In this document: piece by piece, positions 8,767-19,112 of the stretch
Layout: the number at the start of each line of letters is the position of its first letter
Numbering within the stretch: the stretch's first letter is position 1
Assembly: GCA_023150945.1 (NCBI GenBank)
Contig: JAKLJX010000038.1
Coordinates: 1 to 40,607, forward strand
Length of the DNA stretch: 40,607 nucleotides
Reading direction: 5' to 3'
DNA from: a bacterium
Lineage (GTDB): Bacteria; Zhuqueibacterota; Zhuqueibacteria; Zhuqueibacterales; Zhuqueibacteraceae
Position numbers and translations under genes: made by a program
The notes under the pieces: model-generated
What the model was told of the DNA's origin: nothing
Seen by the model: only the letters and a program-made list of their open reading frames with translations
Database searches by the model: none

Positions 8767-8953
8767 CGCCGATCACCGCGCCCCAGCACGCCACCGCAAC
8801 CGCGGCGCGACAGAACGCGTTTCCTGCCGGCGGGCTGACCCTGCGCCGCGGCGCCCTGCCTTCCCGCCCAAACGGCAGCCGTGCGGAAGACAGCCAATAA
8901 CTTCGACAGTCAACGCGGTTTCCCCTCAGCCCACATCCAGACAACAGGAGGCG

Positions 8954-9403
8954 ATGATGGCAAATTTTTTTTCGCGAATCAGCCGGCGCTCCTTTCTCGA
9001 CTATTTTCTCGGCGGCGGCGCAGCGGCACTGGCCGGCTCGGTTCTTTTCCCCGTGTTGAAATACATCATGCCGCCGGCGATTCCGCAAGCCGTGCAGAAT
9101 GACGTGGTGGCGGGGAAAGTCGGCGAACTGGCGCCCAATTCCGGCAAGGTCTTCCGGTTCGGCAACAAACCCGGCATCTTGGTGCGCACGCCCGAGGGCG
9201 ACTATCGCGCCTTCTCGGCGGTGTGCACGCATCTGCAATGCACGGTGCAATATCGCGACGATTTCAAGCACATTTGGTGCGCCTGTCACAACGGTCATTT
9301 TGATCTGACCGGCCGCAACCTCGAGGGGCCGCCGCCCCGGCCGCTGGAGGAGTATCGCGTCGAAATCCGCGGCGAGGATATTTTCGCGATACGGCAAACC
9401 TGA
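8954..9403 (+). CDS. Rieske [2Fe-2S] iron-sulfur protein of a cytochrome bc-type complex
   Basis: 149 residues. A twin-arginine membrane anchor (SRRSFLDYF, then a hydrophobic helix) leads to a periplasmic Rieske domain. Cluster ligands are visible: CTHLQC (Cys91, His93, disulfide Cys96) and CACHNGHF (Cys109, disulfide Cys111, His112). Box 1 has Gln where CTHLGC is usual, and box 2 is CACHNG instead of CPCHGS; both lie within the broad family but may lower the potential. The start is ATG 8954 or 8957; an AGGAGG ribosome site ends at 8951, so the second ATG has better spacing. Cytochrome b follows 94 bases downstream. It is expected to take the first electron from quinol oxidation and pass it to a c-type cytochrome. 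Confidence 0.93.
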   Translation: MMANFFSRISRRSFLDYFLGGGAAALAGSVLFPVLKYIMPPAIPQAVQNDVVAGKVGELAPNSGKVFRFGNKPGILVRTPEGDYRAFSAVCTHLQCTVQYRDDFKHIWCACHNGHFDLTGRNLEGPPPRPLEEYRVEIRGEDIFAIRQT

Positions 9404-9497
9404 TCCGGCCGATTGTCTCCGGCATCGCCCGGCTGGCTGGCGATTCCCGCCCATCAAACCACGAGGCAGCGTCTGACGCTAACACGGGGTGTCACCC

Positions 9498-10583
9498 ATG
9501 TCCACAACCGTTGCGAAAAGCAGTTTCTGGCGCGAGCGTTTTCCGATCGACGCCGTCGCGCATTTCTTTGCCAAGAAGACGGTGCCGATGCATCGCCATA
9601 CGATTTGGTATTATCTCGGCGGCATGACGCTGTTCTTCTTTCTCATCCAAGTCGGCACCGGGGTGTTGCTGCTGCTCTACTATCGTCCCACCGCTGAGGC
9701 CGCATTCGAGAGTGTGCAATTCATCATGACCAAAGTGCGGTTCGGCTGGCTGATTCGTTCGCTGCACAGTTGGTCGGCGAATCTGATGGTGGCGGCGGCC
9801 ATGATTCACATGTTCAGCGTGTTTTTCATGAAATCCTATCGCAAGCCGCGCGAGATCACCTGGGTCTCGGGCGTCTTGCTGTTTTTTCTGGCACTCGCCT
9901 TCGGCTTCACCGGCTACCTGTTGCCGTGGAATACGCTGGCTTACTTCGCCACCAAGGTCGGCACGGAGATCGCTTCCGTCGTGCCGATCGTCGGGCACGA
10001 TTTGCTGCTCTTCCTGCGCGGCGGTGAGGAAGTGACCGGCGCGACCCTGACCCGCTTGTTCGGCTTCCACGTGGCAGTGCTGCCCATGCTCACCACCGCG
10101 CTGCTGGGCTTGCACTTGTTGCTGGTGCAAGTGCAGGGCATGAGCGTGCCGCCGCAAGCAGAAGCGCAAGCCGCCCAACGCAAGCCCATGCCGTTTTTCC
10201 CCTATTTTCTGATGCGTGATCTGGTCGGCTGGCTGGTGGCGCTCGGCGTGCTTGCTGCGCTCGCCGCACTCTTCCCCTGGGAGCTGGGCGAGAAGGCCGA
10301 TCCCTTTGCGTCGGCGCCGCCCGGGATCAAGCCGGAATGGTATTTTCTCTTCATGTTCCAGACCTTGAAGTACATTCCTGCGAAAATCCTCTTCATGGAT
10401 GGCGAAGTGCTGGGCATTCTGGCGTTCGGGCTGGTCGGCGTGTTTTGGCTGTTGGTTCCCTTTCTGGATCGCCGGCCGGAGGCGGGAGGCCGCACGCGCT
10501 GGTTCACGGTATTCGGCTGGGTGGCGATTGCGTTCATCGCCGTCATGTCCCTGATTGCCTATGTCGTGCCCCAGACGTTTTGA
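9498..10583 (+). CDS. Cytochrome b (b6/subunit IV fused type) of a Rieske-cytochrome b complex
   Basis: 361 residues, polytopic. Heme b ligand pairs are His90/His104 (13 residues between) and His191/His206 (14 between, the spacing of b6-type proteins). The quinol-oxidation motif PEWY is present in '[10 protein letters not shown]'. N-terminal b6-like and C-terminal subunit IV-like halves are continuous in one chain. ATG 9498 is chosen over GTG 9489 because the Rieske/b family starts near here and a GGGG-rich site lies 7 bases upstream. The preceding gene is the Rieske protein. The next gene encodes a 9-heme cytochrome in the place where cytochrome c1 or f would be expected. Together they make a bc-like quinol oxidase module. 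Confidence 0.93.
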   Translation: MSTTVAKSSFWRERFPIDAVAHFFAKKTVPMHRHTIWYYLGGMTLFFFLIQVGTGVLLLLYYRPTAEAAFESVQFIMTKVRFGWLIRSLHSWSANLMVAAAMIHMFSVFFMKSYRKPREITWVSGVLLFFLALAFGFTGYLLPWNTLAYFATKVGTEIASVVPIVGHDLLLFLRGGEEVTGATLTRLFGFHVAVLPMLTTALLGLHLLLVQVQGMSVPPQAEAQAAQRKPMPFFPYFLMRDLVGWLVALGVLAALAALFPWELGEKADPFASAPPGIKPEWYFLFMFQTLKYIPAKILFMDGEVLGILAFGLVGVFWLLVPFLDRRPEAGGRTRWFTVFGWVAIAFIAVMSLIAYVVPQTF

Positions 10584-10626
10584 CCGCCCGCATCTCACTT
10601 ACACGAACTCGAGAGGCGAAGTCGCC

Positions 10627-11904
10627 ATGAAAAAAATATTCCTCTGGTTGATCCTGGGGCTCGGCATGGCCGGCGTGGTCCGTGCCCAAACGCCGCCGGA
10701 AAGCAGTTGCCTCATTTGCCATCGCCAGCTTGATGCCGAATTGTTGGCGCCCGTCACGGCTTGGGAGAATGACATTCATGCTCACAACGGCCTGGGTTGT
10801 GAGAGTTGCCACGGCGGCAACCCGAGTCCGGCGGTGGCGGAAGACCCGGAGGCAGCGATGAGCCGCGCTGCCGGCTACCGCGGCAAGCCCGGCCGCAAGA
10901 GCATCCCCGAGCTGTGCGCCGCCTGCCACAGCGATCCCGCCGTGATCAAGAAATACAACCCCGCGCTGCCCACCGATCAGTTGGCGAGTTACCGCACCAG
11001 CCGCCATGGCGAGCTGCTGTTTCAAAAGGGTGACGAGAAAGTCGCGGTGTGCAGCGATTGCCACGGTACGCACGGCATTCTGGCGGCCAGCGACTCGCGG
11101 TCTTCGGTCTATCCGTTGAACGTGCCGGGCACCTGCGGCCGCTGCCATGCCGATGCCGGCTACATGGCCGGTTATGGCATCGGCGTGCAGCAGGTGGCGG
11201 ACTACGATTCCAGCGTGCACGGCATCGCGCTGCTGCGTCACCGCGACCTGGCCGCGCCGGCGTGCAACGACTGCCATGGCAACCATGGCGCGATTCCGCC
11301 GGAGGTCAAGAGCATCGCGCATGTTTGCGGCCGGTGCCACATGAACAATGCCGAGCTGTTTGAAAAAAGTCCGCTGGCCGGGCCGTTTCAAGAGATGGGT
11401 CTGAAACAGTGTGAGACCTGCCACGGCAACCACAGCATCGTCAAGCCCACCGACGCCATGCTGGATCCCAACGGCGAATTCTCCTGCGCGCAATGTCATG
11501 AGCCGGAAAGCGCCGGCTGGAAAAACGGCGCGGAGATGTTTGCCATTATCACGGAGATGAAATCCAAAATTCACCTGGCTGACAGCCTGGTGGGCGGCGC
11601 CGAGCGCGCCGGCATGGAAGTGAGCGAGGCCAAATTCATCATTTCCTCAGCCGATGATGAGCTGATCAAAGCCCGCACCCAGGTACACACCTTTCAATCC
11701 GACCTGCTGCGGCAGACCTCGCAGGCCGGAGTCGACCTGGCCAGTCAGGCGGTTGGGCTTGGCCGCGCCGCGCTGCAGGAACTGCAGTTTCGCCGCCAGG
11801 GGCTGGCCGTTTCCATGGTCATCATTTTTGCCGTGGCGGTCGCGCTCTATTTGAAAGTCCGGCGCAAAGACCGGGAGTGGCAGGAGGGTGGAGCGCGAGG
11901 CTGA
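10627..11904 (+). CDS. 9-heme c-type cytochrome with C-terminal membrane anchor
   Basis: 425 residues: signal peptide cut near VRAQT, then nine CxxCH motifs (CLICH, CESCH, CAACH, CSDCH, CGRCH, CNDCH, CGRCH, CETCH, CAQCH). A ~100-residue heme-free, largely helical segment follows, then one transmembrane helix (VSMVIIFAVAVALYL) and a short basic tail. It lies 43 bases after cytochrome b, so it is probably the electron acceptor of the Rieske/b module in place of cytochrome c1 or f. The modules ('CHGTHGIL', 'SSVHG') resemble those in the 11- and 19-heme proteins, suggesting common descent. Its position as third subunit is inference from gene order. Confidence 0.88.
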   Translation: MKKIFLWLILGLGMAGVVRAQTPPESSCLICHRQLDAELLAPVTAWENDIHAHNGLGCESCHGGNPSPAVAEDPEAAMSRAAGYRGKPGRKSIPELCAACHSDPAVIKKYNPALPTDQLASYRTSRHGELLFQKGDEKVAVCSDCHGTHGILAASDSRSSVYPLNVPGTCGRCHADAGYMAGYGIGVQQVADYDSSVHGIALLRHRDLAAPACNDCHGNHGAIPPEVKSIAHVCGRCHMNNAELFEKSPLAGPFQEMGLKQCETCHGNHSIVKPTDAMLDPNGEFSCAQCHEPESAGWKNGAEMFAIITEMKSKIHLADSLVGGAERAGMEVSEAKFIISSADDELIKARTQVHTFQSDLLRQTSQAGVDLASQAVGLGRAALQELQFRRQGLAVSMVIIFAVAVALYLKVRRKDREWQEGGARG

Positions 11905-12057
11905 ATCGTTGCAGGAGGCGCCGGCGAAGCAGTGCGATCGCAGGTGGAGCCGAGCGGCAAAACCGGCCCGGGGGAACTTGTGCCGGGAGGTATTCCCCTG
12001 AGCAGATCCCTGCCGGCGCTCATCTCCGTTGTGGTGTCGCAAAAGGAGTAATGGCTG

Positions 12058-13746
12058 ATGAATGAATCCGCTGCCACTTCTCCGTCTGAGGCTGCAGGCC
12101 TCGACGCCCGCTTGCGCCGGCTCGAAGCGCGGCTGGCCCGCCTGGAGGCGTATCTGCAACTTGGCCCGTTGCCGGAAGTTGCCGGCGCGGACGCCGCAAC
12201 ACGGAATGCGGAGACCGTCCAGGTGGCGCACCCGCCGAGCGAGGAGGAAAAAGAAACTGCGCTGGAGTTCAGAATCGGAGAATTTTGGCTCGCACGCGTA
12301 GGCATCGTGGCCTTGCTGCTGGGCACGGCGTTCTTCATCGCCTATCCCCTGGCAGTGCTGCCGCCGCTGTTGCACAGCTTGATCGGCTACTCGTCCGTCG
12401 TCGGATTGCTCTTCTTCGCTCGGCTGTGGCGCTCGACCTATTCGTATCTCTCGCGCATTCTGTTCGGCGGCGGGATGATTCTGCTCTATTATGCCACGTT
12501 GCGCCTGCACTTTTTCACCGGCCATCCCGTCATTTCCAACAAGTTCATTGCGCTGGCCTTGTTGCTCGCCGTCGTTGGCGTGCACTTTTATTTCGCCGCG
12601 CAGCGCAAGAGTGAATTGTTGACGGGCATTGCCGTTTTTCTCGGTTATGCCACTGCGCTCTTTGGTGATGCCACACATTATATTTTGCCGATGGTTGCCA
12701 TCACTTCAGCAGCGGCGGTTTATTTTTTGATGAGATATCATTTTCAGACCGTCGTTCTGCTCAGCGTCGTTTTGGCTTACCTGACGCACTTGCTCTGGCT
12801 GCTGGGCAATCCCCTGCTCGGCCATCCGCTGCAAGCCGTGGCCGAACACCAGAACAATCTCGCCTATCTTTTCTTGTATGCCGCGCTGTTGGCGCTGCCT
12901 TCGCTCTGGCGCAAAGAAGCAGCGCTCTCTGATTTCAGCAGGGTGGTGTTGCCGTTGCTGAATGGCCTGGGTTTCTATGGCCTGTCGTTTCTGGTGATGC
13001 TCACCTTTTTCGGCGACCAGCGCGCTCTGATCAACTTCTACATTTCCGCCTTTTTTCTCGCGGTCGCGACCATCGGCTGGGTGCGCAGTCAGAGCCGGTT
13101 GGCCACTTCGCTGTACGCCTGCTTCGGTTATCTCGCGCTCAGTGCCGCCATTTTTTCCCGCTTCGCCGCGCCGCATTATTTCATTTGGTTGGGCTGGCAG
13201 AGCCTGCTGGTGATCTCGACCGCGATTTGGTTTCGCTCCCAAATCGTGGTGGTCGCCAACACGATCATCTATCTCGGCATTTTCCTGGCGTATTTGATCT
13301 CGGCGCCGAGCACGGCTGCGGTGAATGCCAGCTATGCCCTGGTGGCGTTGCTGAGCGCGCGCTTGCTCAACTGGAAAACCGAGCGCCTGGCGCTGAAAAC
13401 CGAATTGATGCGCAATCTCTATCTCGCCTCGGCATTCATCATCATTCCTTACGGCCTCTATCACGCCGTCCCGCGCCACTACGTCAGCCTGGCGTGGCTG
13501 GGCGCGGTGGTGTTTTATTTTCTGCTGAGCGTGCTGCTCCAAAACAAGAAGTACCGCTGGATGGCAATCCTGACGCTGTTTTTGGCGGTGCTCTATGTTT
13601 TTGTGATCGATCTGGCCCGCCTGGAGGCGGGCTATCGCATTCTTTCATTGCTGGCAGTCGGCATCGTGTTGCTGGTGATCTCGCTGCTCTATGCCCGCTC
13701 GCGCAGGAGGACGCCCGGCGCGGCCGCACCGCCGGGAAATGAATGA
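12058..13746 (+). CDS. DUF2339-family polytopic membrane protein
   Basis: 562 residues. A short coiled-coil start (residues ~15-35, repeated RLEARLARLEA) and a Pro/Glu-rich linker lead to the family hallmark 'IGEFWLARVGIVALLLGTAF'. About a dozen or more hydrophobic helices run to the end. DUF2339 proteins are large inner-membrane proteins of unknown function. ATG 12058 has AAAGGAG about 10 bases upstream. It sits between the 9-heme and 7-heme cytochrome genes with gaps of about 150-170 bases. Co-location suggests a link to the respiratory locus, but no redox motif is present. Confidence 0.8.
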   Translation: MNESAATSPSEAAGLDARLRRLEARLARLEAYLQLGPLPEVAGADAATRNAETVQVAHPPSEEEKETALEFRIGEFWLARVGIVALLLGTAFFIAYPLAVLPPLLHSLIGYSSVVGLLFFARLWRSTYSYLSRILFGGGMILLYYATLRLHFFTGHPVISNKFIALALLLAVVGVHFYFAAQRKSELLTGIAVFLGYATALFGDATHYILPMVAITSAAAVYFLMRYHFQTVVLLSVVLAYLTHLLWLLGNPLLGHPLQAVAEHQNNLAYLFLYAALLALPSLWRKEAALSDFSRVVLPLLNGLGFYGLSFLVMLTFFGDQRALINFYISAFFLAVATIGWVRSQSRLATSLYACFGYLALSAAIFSRFAAPHYFIWLGWQSLLVISTAIWFRSQIVVVANTIIYLGIFLAYLISAPSTAAVNASYALVALLSARLLNWKTERLALKTELMRNLYLASAFIIIPYGLYHAVPRHYVSLAWLGAVVFYFLLSVLLQNKKYRWMAILTLFLAVLYVFVIDLARLEAGYRILSLLAVGIVLLVISLLYARSRRRTPGAAAPPGNE

Positions 13747-13917
13747 GGCGCGGCCGCCTGCGCGGCAAGTGCGGCGCTCCGCCTTCCCGCCCGCCTGCCG
13801 GAAAGTCACACCGGGTGATTTTGCGATTGCAATTCTCCAATTTAGTTTGAATTTTGGTGGCGGCAATTGACGCCGATCAGTTTGACCTGAATTGACCCTT
13901 GTTCGGAGGAAGGTGGT

Positions 13918-15435
13918 ATGGAAAACGCGACTGACAACTCGCGCAAGCTCCCCAGTTCGTTTTACAACCTCATCAGCATCGTGGGCGCGGCGCTCGCGGC
14001 TTTCAGCTTTGTCGCCATTATTTTCCTGTTCGTCGTTGATTTTTTCATGCAAAAGTCAACGCCCTATCTGGGCATCATCAATTACCTGGTTTTCCCCGCG
14101 GTCTTGATTTTGGGCCTGCTGTTGGTGCCGATCGGCATGTGGCGCGAGCATCACCGCCGCGCCAAGTTTCACGCGCTGCCGTCGCTGCCGCGCGTCGACC
14201 TCAATATCCCCCATCATCGCCGCATGTTTGCGCTTTCGGTGGCGGTGCTCAGCGTGTTCCTGCTGCTCACCGGCGTCGGCAGCTATCAGGCCTATGAATT
14301 CACCGAATCCACCCGGTTTTGCGGCACCACCTGCCACACCGTGATGGAGCCGGAGTACACCGCCTATCAAGGTTCGCCGCATGCGCGCGTCACCTGCGCC
14401 GGCTGCCACGTGGGCCCGGGCGCGGGCTGGTATGTGCAATCGAAGCTCTCCGGCCTGTATCAAGTCTATTCCGTGGCCTTCAACAAATACCCGCGGCCGA
14501 TTCCGACGCCGATCACCAACCTGCGGCCGGCGCGTGAAACCTGCGAGCAATGCCATTGGCCGCAGGCCTTTTTCGGCTCCAAGCAAAGCGAGCGCGTGCA
14601 TTTCATAAAGGATGAAGCCAACACGCGCTGGACCTATAACGTGCTCATCAAAATCGGCGGCGGCAGCCCGGAGCTGGGGCATACCTCCGGTATTCACTGG
14701 CACATGAACATCGCCAACAAGATCGAATACCTGCCCGCCGATGAATCCCGCGAGGTGATTCCCTGGGTGCGTTCGACCAACGCCAAGGGCGAGGTGACGG
14801 TGTACTCCGCCGATCCCAGCCTGCAAGACGGTGCGGCCGTCGATGAAAGCAAGCTGCGGGTGATGGACTGCATCGACTGTCACAACCGTCCCACCCACAT
14901 TTTCAAATCGCCCAACGTCGCGGTGAACGCGGCCATGAATTTCGGCCGGATCGACGCGACCCTGCCGATGATCAAAGCCGCAGCCGTGGAAGCCCTGCTG
15001 CCGGAGTATCTCACCAAGGAAACGGCGCTGGCGGCGATCGACTCCTCGTTGCATGCCTTCTTTGAACAGAACTATCCGGAGGTGGCGGCGGCAAAGGCGG
15101 AGCAAATCAAGGCAGCGGTGACGAGCGTGCAGGACATCTATGCCAAGAATAATTTTCCCAAAATGAAGGCGAGCTGGCGCAATTATCCCGATCACATCGG
15201 CCATTACCTCAGTCCTGGTTGTCATCGCTGCCATGACGGCCTGCATCAGAGCGCGGACGGCAAGGCCATCACGCATGATTGCAACGCCTGCCACCTGATT
15301 ATCGCCCAGGGCGACGGCGAGACTGTGAAGGAAAGCAATCTGGAGGGATTGGAATTTCGCCATCCGGTTGACATCGGTGACGCCTGGAAGGAGACCAGTT
15401 GCCATGAATGCCACGGCATTGCGGCGGGTATGTAG
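13918..15435 (+). CDS. NapC/NirT-like membrane-bound 7-heme c-type cytochrome
   Basis: 505 residues. Three transmembrane helices (around residues 17-43, 50-74 and 103-125) precede a periplasmic domain. The first heme motif is CX3CH (CGTTCH, residues 135-140) followed by 'TVMEPEYTAYQGSPHARV'. It is followed by CAGCH, CEQCH, CIDCH, CHRCH, CNACH and CHECH. The 'SPHARVxCxxCHxGPGA' segment is typical of NapC/NirT-type quinol dehydrogenases. It has a strong ribosome site (GGAGGAAGG) before ATG 13918. It likely takes electrons from quinol to a periplasmic reductase or cytochrome. The partner is not encoded next to it. An inverted-repeat element abuts the stop codon and a terminator follows. Confidence 0.88.
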   Translation: MENATDNSRKLPSSFYNLISIVGAALAAFSFVAIIFLFVVDFFMQKSTPYLGIINYLVFPAVLILGLLLVPIGMWREHHRRAKFHALPSLPRVDLNIPHHRRMFALSVAVLSVFLLLTGVGSYQAYEFTESTRFCGTTCHTVMEPEYTAYQGSPHARVTCAGCHVGPGAGWYVQSKLSGLYQVYSVAFNKYPRPIPTPITNLRPARETCEQCHWPQAFFGSKQSERVHFIKDEANTRWTYNVLIKIGGGSPELGHTSGIHWHMNIANKIEYLPADESREVIPWVRSTNAKGEVTVYSADPSLQDGAAVDESKLRVMDCIDCHNRPTHIFKSPNVAVNAAMNFGRIDATLPMIKAAAVEALLPEYLTKETALAAIDSSLHAFFEQNYPEVAAAKAEQIKAAVTSVQDIYAKNNFPKMKASWRNYPDHIGHYLSPGCHRCHDGLHQSADGKAITHDCNACHLIIAQGDGETVKESNLEGLEFRHPVDIGDAWKETSCHECHGIAAGM

Positions 15436-15574
15436 GGTCCGTCCGAAAGCGCTGATCTTTGCAGAATGTTCCTGTAACGGCTTGGCCGTTGCATCAGATT
15501 CCCTGGAGGTTCCGAGACATTCGAGGTTTCCGAAACCTCGGCTCGGCCGAGGTTGAACATTCTCGGACGGACAC
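15435..15574. repeat. Inverted-repeat element with 12-bp ends and nested internal palindromes (copy 1)
   Basis: The ends are GGGTCCGTCCGA and TCGGACGGACAC, inverted with one mismatch. Inside are perfect small hairpins: AACGGC-TTG-GCCGTT, CGAGGTTT-CCG-AAACCTCG and TCGGC-TCG-GCCGA. The left end overlaps the last base of the upstream stop codon. The flanks TATGTA and TGTGTA could be an imperfect target duplication. A related copy in the opposite orientation lies at 35943-36357. It has no coding capacity, so it looks MITE-like. Confidence 0.7.
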
Positions 15575-15633
15575 TGTGTAGCGCGGCGCTGCCGGGCAAG
15601 TCTGTCTGAACACCAGAAACCAAGACCGAAAGC

Positions 15634-15670
15634 GGCCCTGGTTGTGCTGAGGCACAGCCAGGGCCTTTTT
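15634..15670 (+). terminator. Strong Rho-independent terminator
   Basis: The stem GGCCCTGG plus TGTGC pairs with GCACA plus CCAGGGCC around a TGAG loop, with one wobble, and is followed by five T. It ends transcripts coming from the NapC-like gene or from the repeat element upstream. Confidence 0.88.
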
Positions 15671-15679
15671 GTTTGCTGG

Positions 15680-16268
15680 TGCCGGGTTTTCGCGAGAAAT
15701 GGAAAAAAGCTGTTAAAATTCTCAATAATGAAAAAAAATTCACAAAGGCAGCATCAAAGCAAACTGGCTTTGGTCTTTGTTTTATAGAGATTAAGAGCAA
15801 CCGGCTGGTCGAGAGAAAGTGGAGCATGCTTTTTGCTGACGACTGATTTCATCCCATGCAGATTGGATGTCCCTTGGCTCGGGTGAAAGAGTGAATCGCG
15901 TTTCTCCGCGCTCCGCTGCCGTCCGCGCAGCGTGAGCGTTGTCGTGCTGGGAAAGGGCAGACGTCGCACAAGTGACCGGGCTTCGGCTCATGATTTGAAT
16001 GTGAAAATTGCCAGATGGTCATTTGAATGAAGTGCGCTTGTGCGACGCTGCCGCTTGCTGGTTGGGCCGCGGAGACGTGGCCGCAGATTGCCATTGCCGC
16101 AGAAGAAACGAACACGGAAAAACGCAGGTGGCCGGCAGCCTCCCGGGCAGGGCTGAGGTTGCGGCCTTGCCTTCCAGTGCGCGGGGAAGGGGGCTGGACT
16201 GAACCGGCAAAGTTTGGATACGCACCTTTACACTCTTTTCCACCTTCACTGAACCAAGGGAGGTTCTT
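15680..16268. other. Long leader/intergenic region before the hydrogenase genes
   Basis: No convincing gene. An AT-rich tract (15700-15790) may hold a promoter, but I cannot place one with confidence. A hairpin lies at 15909-15938. An 11-bp inverted repeat (CGTCGCACAAG at 15962-15972, CTTGTGCGACG at 16037-16047) encloses two direct copies of ATTTGAATG (15993 and 16021). The hydrogenase start has AAGGGAGG upstream. The region probably contains hydrogenase regulatory sites. Confidence 0.4.
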
Positions 16269-17386
<1,118 letters not shown>

Positions 17387-17387
<1 letters not shown>

Positions 17388-19102
17388 TGGCACGCATCGT
17401 CGTTGACCCGATCACCCGCATCGAAGGGCATCTGCGCATCGAAGCGGTGGTGGAAAACGGCCGCATCACCGAGGCCTACAGCTCCGGCACCATGGTGCGC
17501 GGCTTTGAGAAGATTCTGAAAGGCCGCGATCCACGCGACGCCTGGGCCTTCACCGAACGCGCCTGCGGCGTGTGCACCACCGTGCATGCGCTCGCCAGCG
17601 TGCGCACCGTGGAGGACGCGCTCGGCATTACCGTTCCCAAGAACGCCGAGCTCATTCGCAACTTGATGTGTTGCGCGCAATACGTGCAGGATCACGTCGT
17701 GCACTTCTATCATCTGCATGCCCTGGATTGGGTGGACGTGGTCAGTGCGCTCTCCGCCGATCCCGCGGCAACCTCGCAACTGGCGCAGAGCATTTCGCGC
17801 TGGCCGAAAAGCTCGCCGGGCTATTTTGCTGATCTGCAAAAACGCCTGCAAACGTTTGTGGCCAGCGGCCAGCTCGGCATTTTCGCCAACGGCTATTGGG
17901 GCCATCCCCAATACAAGCTGCCGGCCGAGGCCAACCTGATGGCGGTGGCGCACTATCTCGAAGCGCTGGAGTGGCAAAAGGAAATCGTCAAAGTGCACAC
18001 CATCTTCGGCGGCAAGAACCCGCATCCCAACTATCTCGTGGGCGGCGTGCCGTGTTCGATCAATCTCGACGAAGTCAACGCCGTCAACACCGAGCGCTTG
18101 AACCAAGTTGCCAAACTCATCACCGATGCCATCGCATTCGTCGAGCTGGTGTATCTGCCCGACCTGCTGGCGATTGCCGGCTTCTACAAGGACTGGGCGG
18201 GCATCGGCGGCGGTTTGACCAACTATCTCGCCTATGGCGAGTTTCCGACGCGCAGCTACGGCCAGCCGGATTCCTTCAAATTCCCGCGCGGCGCCATTCT
18301 CAACCGCAATTTGAACGAGGTGCATGAGGTGAATGGCCGCGACAAAGAGGAAATCAAGGAGTACATTTCGCATTCGTGGTACAGTTACAAAAACGGCGAC
18401 GGCGCGGGCTTGCATCCCTGGGATGGCGAGACGGAATTCAACTTCACCGGCCCCAAGCCGCCTTTCGACCAGCTCAACGTCGAGGGCAAGTATTCCTGGC
18501 TGAAAACGCCGCGCTGGAGAGAGCACGCGATGGAAGTCGGGCCGCTCGCCCGCATGCTGGTCGCCTATGCCAAGGGCGTGACCGAGGTGAAGGACATCGT
18601 GAACGACACGTTGGGCCGGCTCAACGTTCCCGTGACCGCGCTGTTTTCCACGCTCGGCCGCACCGCGGCGCGCGGGTTGGAAACCAAGCTCATCGCCCAT
18701 TGGATGCAGGAATTCTATGATGAGCTGCTCGCCAACGTCAAGGCCGGCGAGACCCGCACGTTCACCGAGGAGAGATGGGACCCGGCGACCTGGCCGGAAA
18801 CCTGCGAAGGCGTGGGCCTGACCGAGGCGCCGCGCGGCGCCCTGGCGCACTGGATTCGCATCAAGGACAAAAAGATCGACAATTACCAACTGGTGGTGCC
18901 CAGCACCTGGAACGCTTCGCCGAAGGATCACAACGGCATGCGCTCTGCCTACGAAGAGGCCTTGCTCGGCACGCCGGTGGCGAACGTCGATCAGCCGGTG
19001 GAGATTCTCCGCACGATTCACTCCTTCGATCCGTGCATCGCGTGCGCCGTGCATCTCTACGATCCCGCCGGCCGGCAGGTTCACCAAGTGAAATTTTATT
19101 GA
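17387..19102 (+). CDS. hyaB: [NiFe] hydrogenase large (catalytic) subunit
   Basis: 571 residues. It holds the Ni-Fe(CN)2CO active site that splits H2. The L1 motif is [10 protein letters not shown] (Cys60, Cys63, His67) and the L2 motif is DPCIACAVH (Cys550, Cys553, His556), giving the four nickel-ligating cysteines. The '[13 protein letters not shown]' opening is standard. Fifteen residues follow His556, the normal length of the C-terminal peptide removed by the endopeptidase encoded at 20063. The start overlaps the small-subunit stop by one base, so the two are translationally coupled. It has no signal of its own and is co-exported with the Tat-bearing small subunit. Length is usual for group 1. 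Confidence 0.97.
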
Positions 19103-19112
19103 GGAGGCGGCC

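Noticed and set aside
16078-16091. A possible sigma-54 promoter TGG-CCGCAGATT-GC upstream of the hydrogenase
   Set aside because: The spacing between GG and GC is 9 bases rather than 10 and the -12 surroundings do not fit.
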